Below, in pieces: positions 32,450 through 42,973 of a DNA stretch of 64,000 bases (position 1 is the first letter of the stretch; each line of letters begins with the position of its first letter). The translations under genes and the position numbers were made by a program. A model generated the notes under the pieces. The model was not told the origin of the DNA. It searched no databases and was given only the letters and a program-made list of their open reading frames with translations. Location of the stretch: NCBI GenBank assembly GCA_933822405.4, contig CAKOGP040001758.1, positions 1,007,792 to 1,071,791 of the forward strand, read 5' to 3'. Origin of the DNA: Cylindrotheca closterium. Lineage: Eukaryota; Bacillariophyta; Bacillariophyceae; Bacillariales; Bacillariaceae.

Positions 32450-35400
32450 TTAGAGGGTACCAGCTTCTTTGCGCTCAAGATACTCATTCAAACTCAACCC
32501 CTTTCTCACACGCTTTCGAACTGGTTTCTTAGCCGTGAGCCCGGCAATTCCGCTTGTATAGGACGATTGAGCCAATGTCTCCTCATCAATAGCAAACTGG
32601 TGAGACTGACTCAGTGCAGCTGCTTTTTGTTGCTGTTCCTGCACAAGATTTGGTGTCGAGTCGGCTTCTTTCTCTGCGTTTTCATCTGTAACCTGTGACG
32701 ATTCTTTCTTCTCCTCCTCTTCCTCTTCCTTCTGTCCAACTTCCCAGAGAATCTTGGGCTTAACCTTTCGGCGGGCATATGGGTTAAATTTGGGCTTTGC
32801 TCCACCCTCAACCTTTTGTTCCTCAGGGTCATTGAGGGCTCCGCGATCCAACTTCTGGTTCATCTCCAAGGCACGCTTATTAACCTTTGCCCACTTTTTG
32901 TCTTTTCCTCGTGACGTCAACTTCTCCTTGCGGTTCTTGACCTTATCTAGTACGCGACGTTCTTCTTCCAATTTCTCTTCCAATACCTTCTCAGCAGCAC
33001 CAACCGCCGAGTTGTCCCCATCGCCTGATTTGGCTTCTTGAATAGCCTCCTCGAGCTCAGCTCTGGCTGCTTGCACAGCAATGGCGGCCCGAGTTTGTTC
33101 GAGTCCAAGATTTTTCATAGCACCACCCTTTTTCTTGATTTTTCGCAAATTGTCTTCAATATCTTCCGTTGTGTACGTATAGTTACTGACGAGGCTATCC
33201 TGCTTTCGTCGGATCTTGTTAGCTTCTTTTCTCGATAGTACTTGTTGACGCTGGTTCTTCATCTCTGTCTTGTATAGATTCACATCGGTTTCTGTTGCCT
33301 TATTATCAGAAATCAACTTGATAAGGAAGATCCTTTCGTTTTTTCCGAACTGTAGTTTTAATGCCTTGTCCGTAACAACCTGAGATTGAGAGTTGAAAAA
33401 GAGGAGGTGAGCTCAGGCAAATTGAGAAAATTACTCTAGCATAATGAAATATCGAATGGAATACATACCGGTTTCTCCTTCTTCACAGCAGGAAGGGCAT
33501 AAGACCCCTTCGGTGCTGGTTGAACATCCACAATTCTACAGAGACGGTAGCATCGCTTTCCCTGGTCGTTTTCTCCGATGAACAATTTTACAAAACATCC
33601 CACAACAGACTTTTTGAAGAAAGGCTCATTGCACCAGCGACCCAACTTCCTTCTTGAAACTGTAATCTTCAGGTAGTCTTCTAATTCTGCCTCTTGCACA
33701 ACACGTTGTGTATCCTCTGCATACTTGTCGTCGTCATCTTTGACATCCGCGTGTTCCATCTCGTCGTCCGACTCTTCTACTTGGTCCAACCTCGATTTCC
33801 TGGATTCGGCAGCCTTCTTTTGCCATGGTCGCAGGGCAGCGTTTCCAGACTCCTCGTAGTCATCATCTGAATCATCATCATCGTCGTCACCAAAGCTAGA
33901 TTCACTATCTGATGAATCCTTTCGTGTAACCTTTTTCCTCTCTTCTCGCAATGCTGCCAAGGCCTCTGCTTTCTTCGCTTTTGAGCCTGTAGCATCTCGA
34001 TTTCGAGTAGATCCACGTTTTGATGCAAGTGACTTCGCAATAGTTTCGTCATCTGCAGTTTCAGCTGCTGCCTTGTTTTTCTTTGCCGGTGTTGTCTTTT
34101 TAGTAGTAGCTCTCGTCGACGCCTTTCTCTTTTTGCCGGCCTTTTGGTCTTTCGCAGCTTTCTCCTCTTTTTCTTTGCGTCTGGTAAACAACAATGGAGC
34201 CTTTCATTTAGTTCAGATTTCAAACGAAAAGACAAAAGGATCGGGTATCGGGTACTTACTTTGCATCTCGCAGCGCTTTCTTCATATCCATATCAGCCTT
34301 GCGCTTTTCGAAACGTTCACCAAGAATCGCTTCGCGCTCAAGCTCTGGCAAGGAGTCAAGATACTTCTGGTCTTCTTCATCGTTAACAAGCTTTTGTGGA
34401 TCAAACGTTTCATTGTCAAATTCTGCTTCTTCCTCGTCACTGCTCTCTTCATCCTCTGATTCTTCTTCGACTTCAGGCTCCTTTGGCTTCGGTGTTATCT
34501 CCGGGCTGTTTAAGGCACGATAGTTAGATTATGAAAATCAAAAAACATTGGCGAAATGAGCGGTTCAGATGTACTTACGCTGGAGTTGTTTTCTTCGTTG
34601 GCTGCTCGTCATCGGAATCTACATCCATGCCATCCTCGTCACTGCTATCCTCTTCGTCTGGAGCTGCTGCGGCTTCCTCAATGTCTTCAGGTGCTTTCTT
34701 GTCCGCCTGATCCTCGCTGGTAGCAGCAGCCTTTGGAGGTTCTTCATCATCGTCAGAATCCGAGTCGGGCGCTTGCATCCTCATCAGCGACTTTCCACCT
34801 CCTCTACGAACGACCTGGACCGGTTGAGGAGCTTCTTCTTCCTCGTCACTCTCATCGTCGTCGTCATCCGCGGGCTGTGGACGTAGCTGCTTGCCACCCC
34901 CTCGTCGGAGCTGGTTCCCACCGGATGGAGGCCGAAGTTGCTTGCCGCCCCCCGTCCGGGGGACCACCCTTGTGGGTTCTTCCTCCTCGGACGATTCATC
35001 TTCATCGGAATCGTCTTGTTGATTAGCTTGCATCCTCATAAGTGACTTGCCACCGCCACGCTGAACGATTCGTTGTGTTGGGGCTTCTTCCTCTTCTTTG
35101 TCACTTTCGTCATCTTCATCCTCGTCATCGCTTGGAGCACGCATACGCATCAAAGACTTTCCACCGCCACGCTGAACCGGTCGGACAGGCTCGTCTTCTT
35201 CCATATCGTCGTCATCATCATCGTCGTCATCGCTATCATCATCTTGTGGACTGTTCAGAGTTTGCATAACGAGGTGTTCGGGAACGATGGATGGACGAAT
35301 GTTAGTGACAGCACAGGATTCGAGATGCCCACGCACAATCTGCATCAACTTACGGTGGGCGCAACATCTTTCCAACAGGGGGACGCAATTGCTTGCCACC

Positions 35401-35723
35401 CCCTTGACGGAATGCGGGTTGTGGTGGCTCTTCATCCTCGTCATCTTCCGACTCCTCTTCGGAGTCATCGTCTTGAGGTGGTGGTCTTAGCTGCTTGCCG
35501 AAACCTTTTCCACCAGGCATACGCAATGCCTTCCCAACACCTCGTGATGGATGATAGGTTGGCTCTTCTTCTTCCTCCTCCTCGTCTTCGTCAGAAGATG
35601 GATCGTCATCCTTGAACCTTCGCTTGATGTTTGGCTTTTTCGGAACATTGGAAGGGACAATTCATTGGTGAGACTCATTTGGATGACTCTTCGAACCTCT
35701 TCATTCCTAAACGTTCTTACCAT
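32450..35723 (-). CDS. RTF1: RTF1, Paf1 complex subunit, with extended acidic/GGGK-repeat N-terminus
   Basis: Predicted 947 residues in six exons: 35723-35721, 35634-35354, 35250-34579, 34505-34260, 34180-33469, 33379-32450. RTF1 joins the Paf1 complex to elongating RNA polymerase II and promotes H2B ubiquitination. The Plus3 domain is clear across exons 5 and 6 (ITVSRRKLGRWCNEPFFKK, GCFVKLFIG, YRLCRIVDVQP, then LKLQFGKNERIFLIKLISD), preceded by LPELEREAILGERFEKR, another RTF1 landmark. The C-terminus has NPYARRKVKPKILWEVG. The N-terminal 320 residues are unusual: long Asp/Glu runs broken by short basic units RGGGKSLMRMQAP and GGGKQLRPP. The first exon codes only the start Met. Splice phases are all consistent. 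It runs close to the PNGase gene on the same strand, 92 bp apart. Confidence 0.88.
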
Positions 35724-36169
35724 TTTTGAATTCCAAAGACTAAGAAGCCAATGCTTTTAAAACGTAGATCTGAAGTCGTTCTCGAGCCGGTGTTCAATGC
35801 GTTTGTCCGGTTTGGACGGAGCATTGAAAACAGCAAGAAGACATCTTTTGATTTGATTTCTGACTGCCGGACGGACGATATTGTAGGGATGAAATTGTGA
35901 AAGGGGGGTATCATATGTCCTCTTCTTTCTTCCCCAAGACTCACTCACGTTACGACTGACTGGAAAACGATACGAAAAACCTTCGCATAGAATACTTCAA
36001 CTACATCGTCTCTACTAGAGCAATCTGAAATCAAAGAGGCAAAAGACACGCAACAGCAATAACAGGGACAGGAAGGACAGAGCTCAAAACTACGCACACC
36101 GTCAAAACTAAAAGAGGTCCAAAAGCTTACCACTCTACACGTATTTTGAATCACAACACCCGCATTGCA
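35724..36169. other. Intergenic, divergent (RTF1 / small secreted peptide)
   Basis: About 450 bp between two divergent starts; it should hold both promoters. No repeat or RNA gene seen. Short frames on both strands have no features. Confidence 0.5.
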
Positions 36170-36355
36170 ATGAAAATTTCAACTTTAGTTTTGCTTCTAT
36201 CTCTGCTCGGCTTTGCAGATGCATCGTGTCCTTCCGTCGATGAGCCCTGTATGAATGAGAAAAACCACGCTACTTGTCAGGCGTTGCATGAAAACGGCTG
36301 TCAGAATATTCGACTGCTGGAGTCTTGCCCACTACAATTCCAGTGTGCGGATTAA
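36170..36355 (+). CDS. Small secreted cysteine-rich peptide
   Basis: 61 residues, single exon. MKISTLVLLLSLLGFADAS is a clean signal peptide (cut probably after ADA), leaving a mature peptide of about 43 residues with six Cys spaced as C-x5-C-x9-C-x6-C-x8-C-x6-C approximately, which suggests three disulphides. The rest is short, acidic and polar. I do not recognise the family; no homologue comes to mind. An ATG with AAATG-like context is used at 36170; the frame is open slightly upstream but only from a non-ATG codon. Whether it is a signal, a matrix peptide or something else is not visible. Confidence 0.6.
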   Translation: MKISTLVLLLSLLGFADASCPSVDEPCMNEKNHATCQALHENGCQNIRLLESCPLQFQCAD

Positions 36356-36723
36356 GCCATCGCTCACTCTTGTCTGTTGATTGGTGACTTGCAGTGAGTT
36401 TTCTCAAAGAACCCGTCTCCACCTCGAGAGATTTGTGCAAGAAATTCCTTGGGAAGAGGCATGGTATATATTTAAAAAAATTGAAATAGATACCAGACGC
36501 GTCGATTTCGCATATGAAATATTTTGAGAAACAATTTCATTTGAATAGATTTGTTACGAAATACATCGAACGAAGCAATGTTTCGTCTTGCTAGAATCTA
36601 TAGTGAAGATATCTAAGCTGTACAATATTTGAGAGAGGCCGTTTGTCTTGGAGCGTGCTCTGCACTAGCTATTTCGGGTATCTTGTGAAATACTGTAGAA
36701 ATCAACTTTTTCGTCCATCTCCA
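36356..36723. other. Intergenic, convergent
   Basis: About 370 bp, AT-rich (for example TATATTTAAAAAAATTG near 36470), between the small peptide stop and the lumenal protein stop. No gene recognised. Confidence 0.5.
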
Positions 36724-37450
36724 TTAATCCTTTAGTACCAGAACTGGTTTTTGTGTCATGTCTGTAACTTTTCCACCCATGGCCTTGACATTTTCAATGC
36801 CGATTCTGTTGTCTTTCTTCAAAGCCATAAGTTCTTCCCCACTCACCAGCAGGAAGGTTCCATCCGCCTTCTTTACCATCGTTTTTCCACTGACAGCAAA
36901 TACATCTGGATAGTTCTTCATGTAGAAGGAGTAAAGAGCATCCTTTCGATATTGAGAAGAGGTCATTTTGTAGCATTTGAGAAAGTAGGGAGGACAATGA
37001 TGAGAAGAAGTACTAGAAACACAACCATACTGTCCGAGATGTCGCATATTAGCAACATTCCACTAGTGCCTCATTCAGCACGCTTTGCTCGTATACATTT
37101 CGTTGCCAGTCGACCATCTGTTGACATACCGATTCATTCTTTTCCTTGTTGGCTGCAGATTTTGCCTGCAGTTGACGAATAAAGTCATTTCCTTCAGCAA
37201 GATCATCGCATCCGTCCCCCGATCCATAGGCGCAGTACTTGGCAGAAAGCACAGCATTCGCTGGTTGTTCCGGTATCAAGATGTTCGCTGCAGCGGATGC
37301 AGCCGCAAATGCGAAAAAGTTACGTCGGTTTAATTGAGCATTGTTTGGTTGTTGTGATGGCTGATACCCAAATGCGACCGGGGCAACAAATAGGAAGAGA
37401 AAGAGTAGAGATGTTGCTCGAGATGAAAGAGCAGAGATCGTCAGTGGCAT
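36724..37450 (-). CDS. Predicted thylakoid-lumen protein of unknown function
   Basis: Predicted 219 residues, two exons: 37450-37097 and 37029-36724, with a 67-nt intron carrying a CTAAT branch-like site 17-20 nt before the acceptor. The N-terminus is tripartite: a hydrophobic signal (LLFLFLFVAPVAFGYQP, with VAFGY as an ASAFAP-like cut), a transit stretch, and a twin-arginine thylakoid signal (RRNFFAFAAASAAA ending at PANAV). The mature protein has AKYCAYGSGDGCDD, then a charged helical stretch and a C-terminal VSGKTMVKKADGTFLLVSGEELMALKKDNRIGIENVKAMGG part. The exact family is not recognised; the layout is that of lumenal photosystem-associated proteins. The splice was picked because it alone joins both frames with good consensus; exon 1 otherwise stops at 37049. 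Confidence 0.65.
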
Positions 37451-37835
37451 TGTGCTTTCAACAGCAGTATCAGGCTACTCTATCGCTTTTTGGTTAAGAT
37501 GACAATGATAGATACAGTACTGTAGCTTTTGCATTTAGAATCCATTTCAATGCTTACGTCACATACCGGTACTGTACGAACCGTTCCCAACTGGCCAAAA
37601 TCAAATGGGAGAGTCCAGAAACGACCAATACGATTCATTCAGCATTGTGTTTTTAAAAAACATTTACTTTGAAGGCTGTGTGATACGCCGATTATTAGAC
37701 GAGCATAGGACCATCAATGGCCTTCAGAGCTGACTGTTTGTTACCTTTTTGAGAGGGAATTGGTGGTAAATTGTGATCCCACATAGAATTCTGCGTCGTT
37801 GCTTTTAAAGTCAACTACACACGCTTCAATTCAAA
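37451..37835. other. Intergenic, divergent, with GTAC palindromes
   Basis: About 385 bp between divergent starts. It contains a perfect 12-bp palindrome TACAGTACTGTA at 37513-37524 and TACCGGTA followed by CTGTAC at 37564-37577. No gene. It should hold the promoters of the lumenal protein and of the second chorein-type protein. Confidence 0.5.
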
Positions 37836-40800
37836 ATGTCTGGATTTTTCAAGAGTTTGCTCTCCAAGACCCTCACAACTTTCTTGTACAAATATTTGTC
37901 GGATGTGGATGTGGAAGGCATCGCTCTGCCATCTGTGTATGATGGGTCTGGGTGGGGTGTTCGGCTCTCGAACGTCAAACTGAGAGAAGGAGTTCAGCTC
38001 ATGAAGAAAATGCCAGGAAGCAAAATAGGGAAGCGTAAACAAAAGAGAAAACTAACGCGGAAGAAAACGAGAATAGTGAAAAGGAAGCGGAAGCAAATGG
38101 TCAACCACAAACAAGAGATAAGCTCCACCGCGGCCATATCTTTCAAGCCTGATTCTACAGAACAGGGTGGGGACGAGAATGATGTTCCAACGGTGCCAAC
38201 TCCGGGGTCCCCCAAACAATCCGCTGATGGGAGCGATGATCAAGGTGATGATGACGTATCGATAACACAAGAAGAAGCAGTGCAAACATACTATGATACA
38301 GAGTCACTCACGCCACCGCAGAACTCGAAAAGTATACTCTCGTGCTTCTACAATAGCAAAACGAGTAAAAAACAAACAGTTGGACAGGGCCCAGACATCA
38401 CGCACCTACCAGAGATGCCCGATATAACAGGCCAGAAGCCTGATCAACATGGGGGTAAGTCATTTGAGGATATGTAAGACAATGCAAGTTAATGCTAATG
38501 TTGACGGCACATTTTCTCACGGCTGGTTCTCCGAAGAAGTGGAGGTTGAAGAAGATTGTGAAGAGGAATACGAAGAAGAGTATGAGGAAGAATATGAAGA
38601 GGAGTATGAGCAGGATCTAACATTATGCTTAGGCGAAAATGGTCGGATCGGTATGTTAGATGTTCGGTAAGTTTGCGGGGCATATTACAATGGAATCAAT
38701 GTTGTTTTGTTGTCTCACAGTCTCTAAAATACTGTAGATTGGTTGATAAGGAACTCCACATTCTTGTAGAGGATGCAGTTTTGACACTGGAGGCGATACC
38801 AATCCCCGTACATGACGCAATGGGCCATGACGGTGATGAGAATCATGAAAATGGAACAGGGGATAATGCGGAAGAGGGATCAACTACCTCTGTTCCGCAA
38901 GAGATGCCACACACCCCACTTCCGAAACCAAAGGAAGATCCAAAACGCGAAACCGCTGGAGATCGTGTTCTGGCAAAAAATGGTCTTGCCAAAGTGATTT
39001 CTGCAATACCACACCTCTTTCTGCGGGATGTCCGCGTAAGACTTATCATAAGAAATGAACCTCCGAACAAAGATGATACAGGAGAGCCAAATCCTGACGA
39101 TACCATGATCGAAATTGGTATCGACTTTTTGTCCGTCGCATCTGTAGGAGATATCTTGTCGCGATTCCAAAAACAAACCAACGATGATGATTTGGGCAAT
39201 TCTGCTGCAGATGATGGGAAATCATCGTTGAATCGAAGATCATCTCTAGCCAATGTTGAGGATACAGTTGAGGAAAATGAGTTCCTGTTTCGTCATATAC
39301 GCACCGGAAAAGGACCTGATGCAGGGATTTGGATTCGAGTGTATATCCCAGAAGCTAAGATGTCAGCAGGGAGGCTACGGCGGCATCAAGTGAGTGACGC
39401 TAGACCTTGTACGTGGGCTGCGGAGAGGTGGACCATGGCAACCGACTATTATTTGCTGAGATGTTCTGGACTTGACATCCAAGGACGCATCTACTTGGGA
39501 ACGAAAAAAGAAGACGCTGCATATTCCTGGTGGTACGATGATCAGGATATTGAAGAATACGATGAGCTAACGCTAGATTCAGTACTCATGGGAGTAGATC
39601 ACATTGCACCGGGACCTCAGCTCCCCTTGCCTCCCATGCAACCAAGGATAAATCGAGACCTTACTCCCACTCCACAAAAAGGGGAAGAATTTGAAGGTAG
39701 CGAACGCCCCAGCGCCACTGAGTCTGTGGTCCCTCTTTCCAAAGCAGATCTTTTCTTCAAGGATAGAAATGGAATACAAAGCTGTCAAGTCAAAAGTACC
39801 TTTCATAGGGTATCAAGAGGAATGATCCCTGGCTCGGCGAAAGACTGCCCTAATTTACCATCAGAGGACAACTCTGATTCCTGGATAGCACCACCTGGAA
39901 TAGATAAGGATTCGCTGCTTGATGATTCCATCCCCATGCCTGGTTTAGCTCTTCAATTGACGATTCGTGACCCTTTTGAAATCAATGTCGACAGATCATC
40001 ACTCAATACGATAGGACTTCTTCGTTCCATATTTCAAAAGAGCGTAGCGGATAAAAATGTTCAAAAGATAGTAGAAGCGAACCTTGAAGATTCAACGACA
40101 ACAACCGATGCAACGACCAATGACGAATCGACGGAAAATATGGACACATTTTCAAAATTTGGTTGTGTCATGCCAGATATTGAAAAGGAGGAAGGAAAGG
40201 AAGATTCGACCGAGGCATTCACTCATCTCATGCAACCTGAGAGCATTCAAGTACTTGGACTCCACCTTTCTGAGATTCAGCTCAGGGTTCACATCATGCG
40301 TAACGACGACAGAGAGAGCAATCATTCATTCTGCTATTGGGAAATTGAGACCGAATGTCTCACACTCGACCAGAAGAAATTTGTCCTTTCACCTGCCAAT
40401 ATCTACTCTGATCTTTTAGTCGAGGTTGGATACTTGAGTTGGGACGAGTATGTTGGAACTGAGCGACGCACCTTGCTTTCGTCTGGATTCAATGCCCTTG
40501 CAACCCGAGGGAGAAATGATTCGCAATCATACGCTACCTTAAGTTTCGATGGTGAAGACGCTAGTGAAGCCCAGGAAATATGGCCATGTACTGCAAGTGT
40601 ATTGTTGAATATCCCACCTCCGCACGAGACTCTCATGTTTAAAGACAAGCAAAATTATGGAGTGCAGCTTCGGTTTATTGGCATGGGTCCTACTGCTGCC
40701 GGGATTGCGAGAAGCTCATTGCACGGCCGACTTGGTGTCACTGCAGTTGATGCACAATGGTCCCTCACGGCGCAGATTGGTTCTGTCATGCGAGAGATGA

Positions 40801-41423
40801 CGAAAAGCATTTCTCCGAAGCGCTTGAATCGTAATGAAGAGACCTCTGATTCGAAAGCCGCTGCACGTGGTGTACCGACTACAAGTCCGAAAACACTGAT
40901 GGTATATTGTGTTCAAGTTGACAATGCTATCTGCAAGATGGAACCCAAAATGAATGCAAGATTGCCCCCAATGTGTGTGGCCGGTGAAAGATCTTCCGAA
41001 AACGGATTGTTTATTGAAACAGTTGCCGAAAAGTTAAGATTTGCTTGGGGTCAACCAACCCCTTCAAAAGCGAAAGGGCTCTCTTTGTATCAACTAGCGG
41101 CTTTGCCGGAAGATATTAGAATGCGAATTCTACTTTGTCTTGAAGATCTTCAGCCCCTCGAGGCGAGTTTGTTCCTCAAAAAGGAAAAAAACCCTTTCAA
41201 GAGATGTCGAAATGTCAACAAAGGGATAGCTAAACTTGCCAAAAGGATGGCCAAGGCTGCGAGATTGCCCACAATGTACTCGTCGCTAGCAGATGGTGGC
41301 ACCACTGATCGCAAAGACATCCTGAGGGAGATCCTTTCTATGGATGAAGCCGAGCTGAAAGAATTGTGGTTCCTGCATCAAAAACAGAAAAGAAAGCTGG
41401 CAAAGAAACGATTGCTAATATGA
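37836..41423 (+). CDS. Second chorein-N (bridge-like lipid transfer) protein
   Basis: Predicted 1144 residues in three exons: 37836-38454, 38537-38666, 38738-41423. The N-terminus, FFKSLLSKTLTTFLYKYLSDVDVEGIALP, then GWGVRLSNVKLREGVQLM, is the chorein motif that begins VPS13, ATG2 and related lipid channels. After a long charged insert the groove-like sequence resumes at LTLCLGENGRIGMLDVR-LVDKELHILVEDAVLTLEAIP and IRNVRVRLIIR-type strands. It is much shorter than VPS13 (over 3000 residues), nearer the size of short bridge-like proteins. Exon 2 encodes an acidic EEEYEEEYEEEY repeat, and its acceptor is a tandem AAGAAG site that could add or drop one Glu. The C-terminus is basic (KQKRKLAKKRLLI). 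No WD40, SHR-BD or PH domain seen. Lipid transfer is inference from the N-terminus. The region 38000-38110 is basic in this frame and could hide an error. Confidence 0.75.
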
Positions 41424-41531
41424 GATAGCATGTCATATGAAAGAAAATAGGCAGCACAAATATACCCTTTTTCTTAAATTGGCGTATTGATAATTTCAGC
41501 ATGTGACTGATTGACTTCCACTGTATGTACT

Positions 41532-42574
41532 TCACAGTCCTCTTGCCCACTCCGGTCGCAAATTGATACTGTCATCGGACGGCGGGGCGTCCAAAACGCG
41601 TTGGAGTTCAGCAGTCAGCCTTTCTTTGTCACGTCCTAATCTCCCCTTGAGGACGAGATAGTTTGAAGCATGATCAGATCTGAAAATTGTTTTTTCGCCC
41701 TGAGGAATATCCAAGGTTTCCATAAAGATTTTTAATTCCTCCAAAGACTCTCTAGCGTTTAGTTCCTCAAATGCAATGGTTGATTCAATATTTTCTTTAT
41801 ATCCCTGTTCCACCCGACTCTTCCCTCTTGGAAACGAGGTTGTGAGAACTGAGAGGTATTCTGGTTTCGCTTGACTACAGAGATCTGCTGAATTTATAGC
41901 GTGATTTGTGCTGTGCTCTTTCCCACCAAGTCCAAGAAGAATCATTATCGAGCGTTTTATTCCAGCTTCCTTTAGCTTCTCCAATGCTTCTAGTGATGTT
42001 GCAGCAGTCTCGCCTTTTTTCACTGCAGAGAGCACTGCATCGTCGCCACTTTCGCAACCAACATAGACGAGGGCCAAACCTTTTGATCGCAGCCTCGACA
42101 AAGCTTCTACTGACTTGCCCCGAACATTGCGAGGGAGGCAATAGGAAGAGACTCGTCTAACTTTCGGAAGGCGGTCGTTGATGGCATCCAGGATGGCTTC
42201 GAGTTTGCCAGTTGGGAGTGTCATGGCATCACCATCCGCAAGGAAGACATCTCTCACATGGGGAGCCCCACCAGCAGCAACTAATTGGTCTAATTCTTCA
42301 ATAATATCATTTATGTGTTTTGCTTGAAATCTTTTGATTGGTACATTTCGCAAAATGTGCATGCATTCCAACTGCAGCCGATAGTGACCTGTAAAATTAG
42401 CGATCTCCATTCTGCTGGTGCTCGGAAGACTGGTTCTACATAATCGATTCCACAAGCATCGCCGATGGAAGAAAACAGCTTTGGGCTTTGCCGTTGTTGA
42501 CCCTTAACATTGGACCTGGTACGGGCGGGGAAAGCACTACCCTGAGACACGTAAGAAAGTATAATAATGGTATC
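41532..42574 (-). pseudogene. Radical SAM protein gene, 3' part, disrupted
   Basis: About 340 residues of a radical SAM enzyme. The Fe-S site GCSWNACTFCEMYQSKDF (C-x4-C-x2-C, as in bacterial GCSxNxCTFCxMY proteins) lies at about 42340-42400. After it comes a SAM-barrel pattern: FLADGDAMTLPTGKLEAIL, VGCESGDDAVLSAVKKGET, LKEAGIKRSIMILLGLGG. The two halves are in different frames: the frame with the Cys motif stops at about 42313, while the barrel frame continues from about 42327, consistent with one missing base at about 42323-42330 on the minus strand. The 5' end is cut at 42574 by the LTR element; the remaining start lies at 49382-49423. Substrate unknown. Either the indel is an assembly error and the insertion is the only lesion, or both are real. 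Confidence 0.75.
42569..42574. repeat. Target-site duplication, left copy (GGTATC)
   Basis: GGTATC directly abuts the TG end of the left LTR and matches 49376-49381, which directly follows the CA end of the right LTR. Six bases is one longer than the usual five for copia elements; one match could be chance. Confidence 0.85.
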
Positions 42575-42943
42575 TGTAACAAAACCACGTTGATAAGGCT
42601 CAAACTAGGTTTTGGGGCGTTGTCAATTTGGGGTTGAATATAGATTCGTTTAAAAATCGATTTTAAAATATATTGTGAGCAGTTTGAAGACTCAAACTTC
42701 TTTTAGTCGTGCTACATTCGTCTGATCTGATCTGAACCAACTCCAACCAATCCCGCTGGATTGTTAGTTATAGAATGTTGGAGATGTAGCGTGATAGCCG
42801 TAGCTTCTACGCTGACAACTTCCTCTGATCTGATCAAGTTGGATTCGTGTTAAGTTTTCTCACCGAATCCGACTCACTCGATCACTCAGTCATTCAGTCG
42901 ATTCGATCAAATCTCAGACCTCAGAATCCCTGGTATTCGTTCA
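42575..42943 (-). repeat. 3' LTR of the copia element
   Basis: 369 bp, begins TGTAACAAAACC and ends GGTATTCGTTCA on the plus strand, so in element orientation it starts TGAACG and ends TTACA. No difference from the other LTR was found by eye. It contains AT-rich sequence (TTTAAAAATCGATTTTAAAA) that could include a promoter. Confidence 0.95.
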
Positions 42944-42954
42944 CTCCCTCTTTT
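42944..42954 (-). other. Polypurine tract
   Basis: AAAAGAGGGAG on the minus strand, immediately upstream of the 3' LTR, as expected for the plus-strand primer of reverse transcription. Confidence 0.7.
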
Positions 42955-42973
42955 GATCAAATCGATGATCTTC

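Noticed and set aside
38000..38110. Alternative acidic frame (ENENSEKEAEANG) over a basic stretch of the second chorein gene
   Set aside because: That frame has stops on both sides and the annotated frame is coding before and after; an indel pair is possible but unproven.
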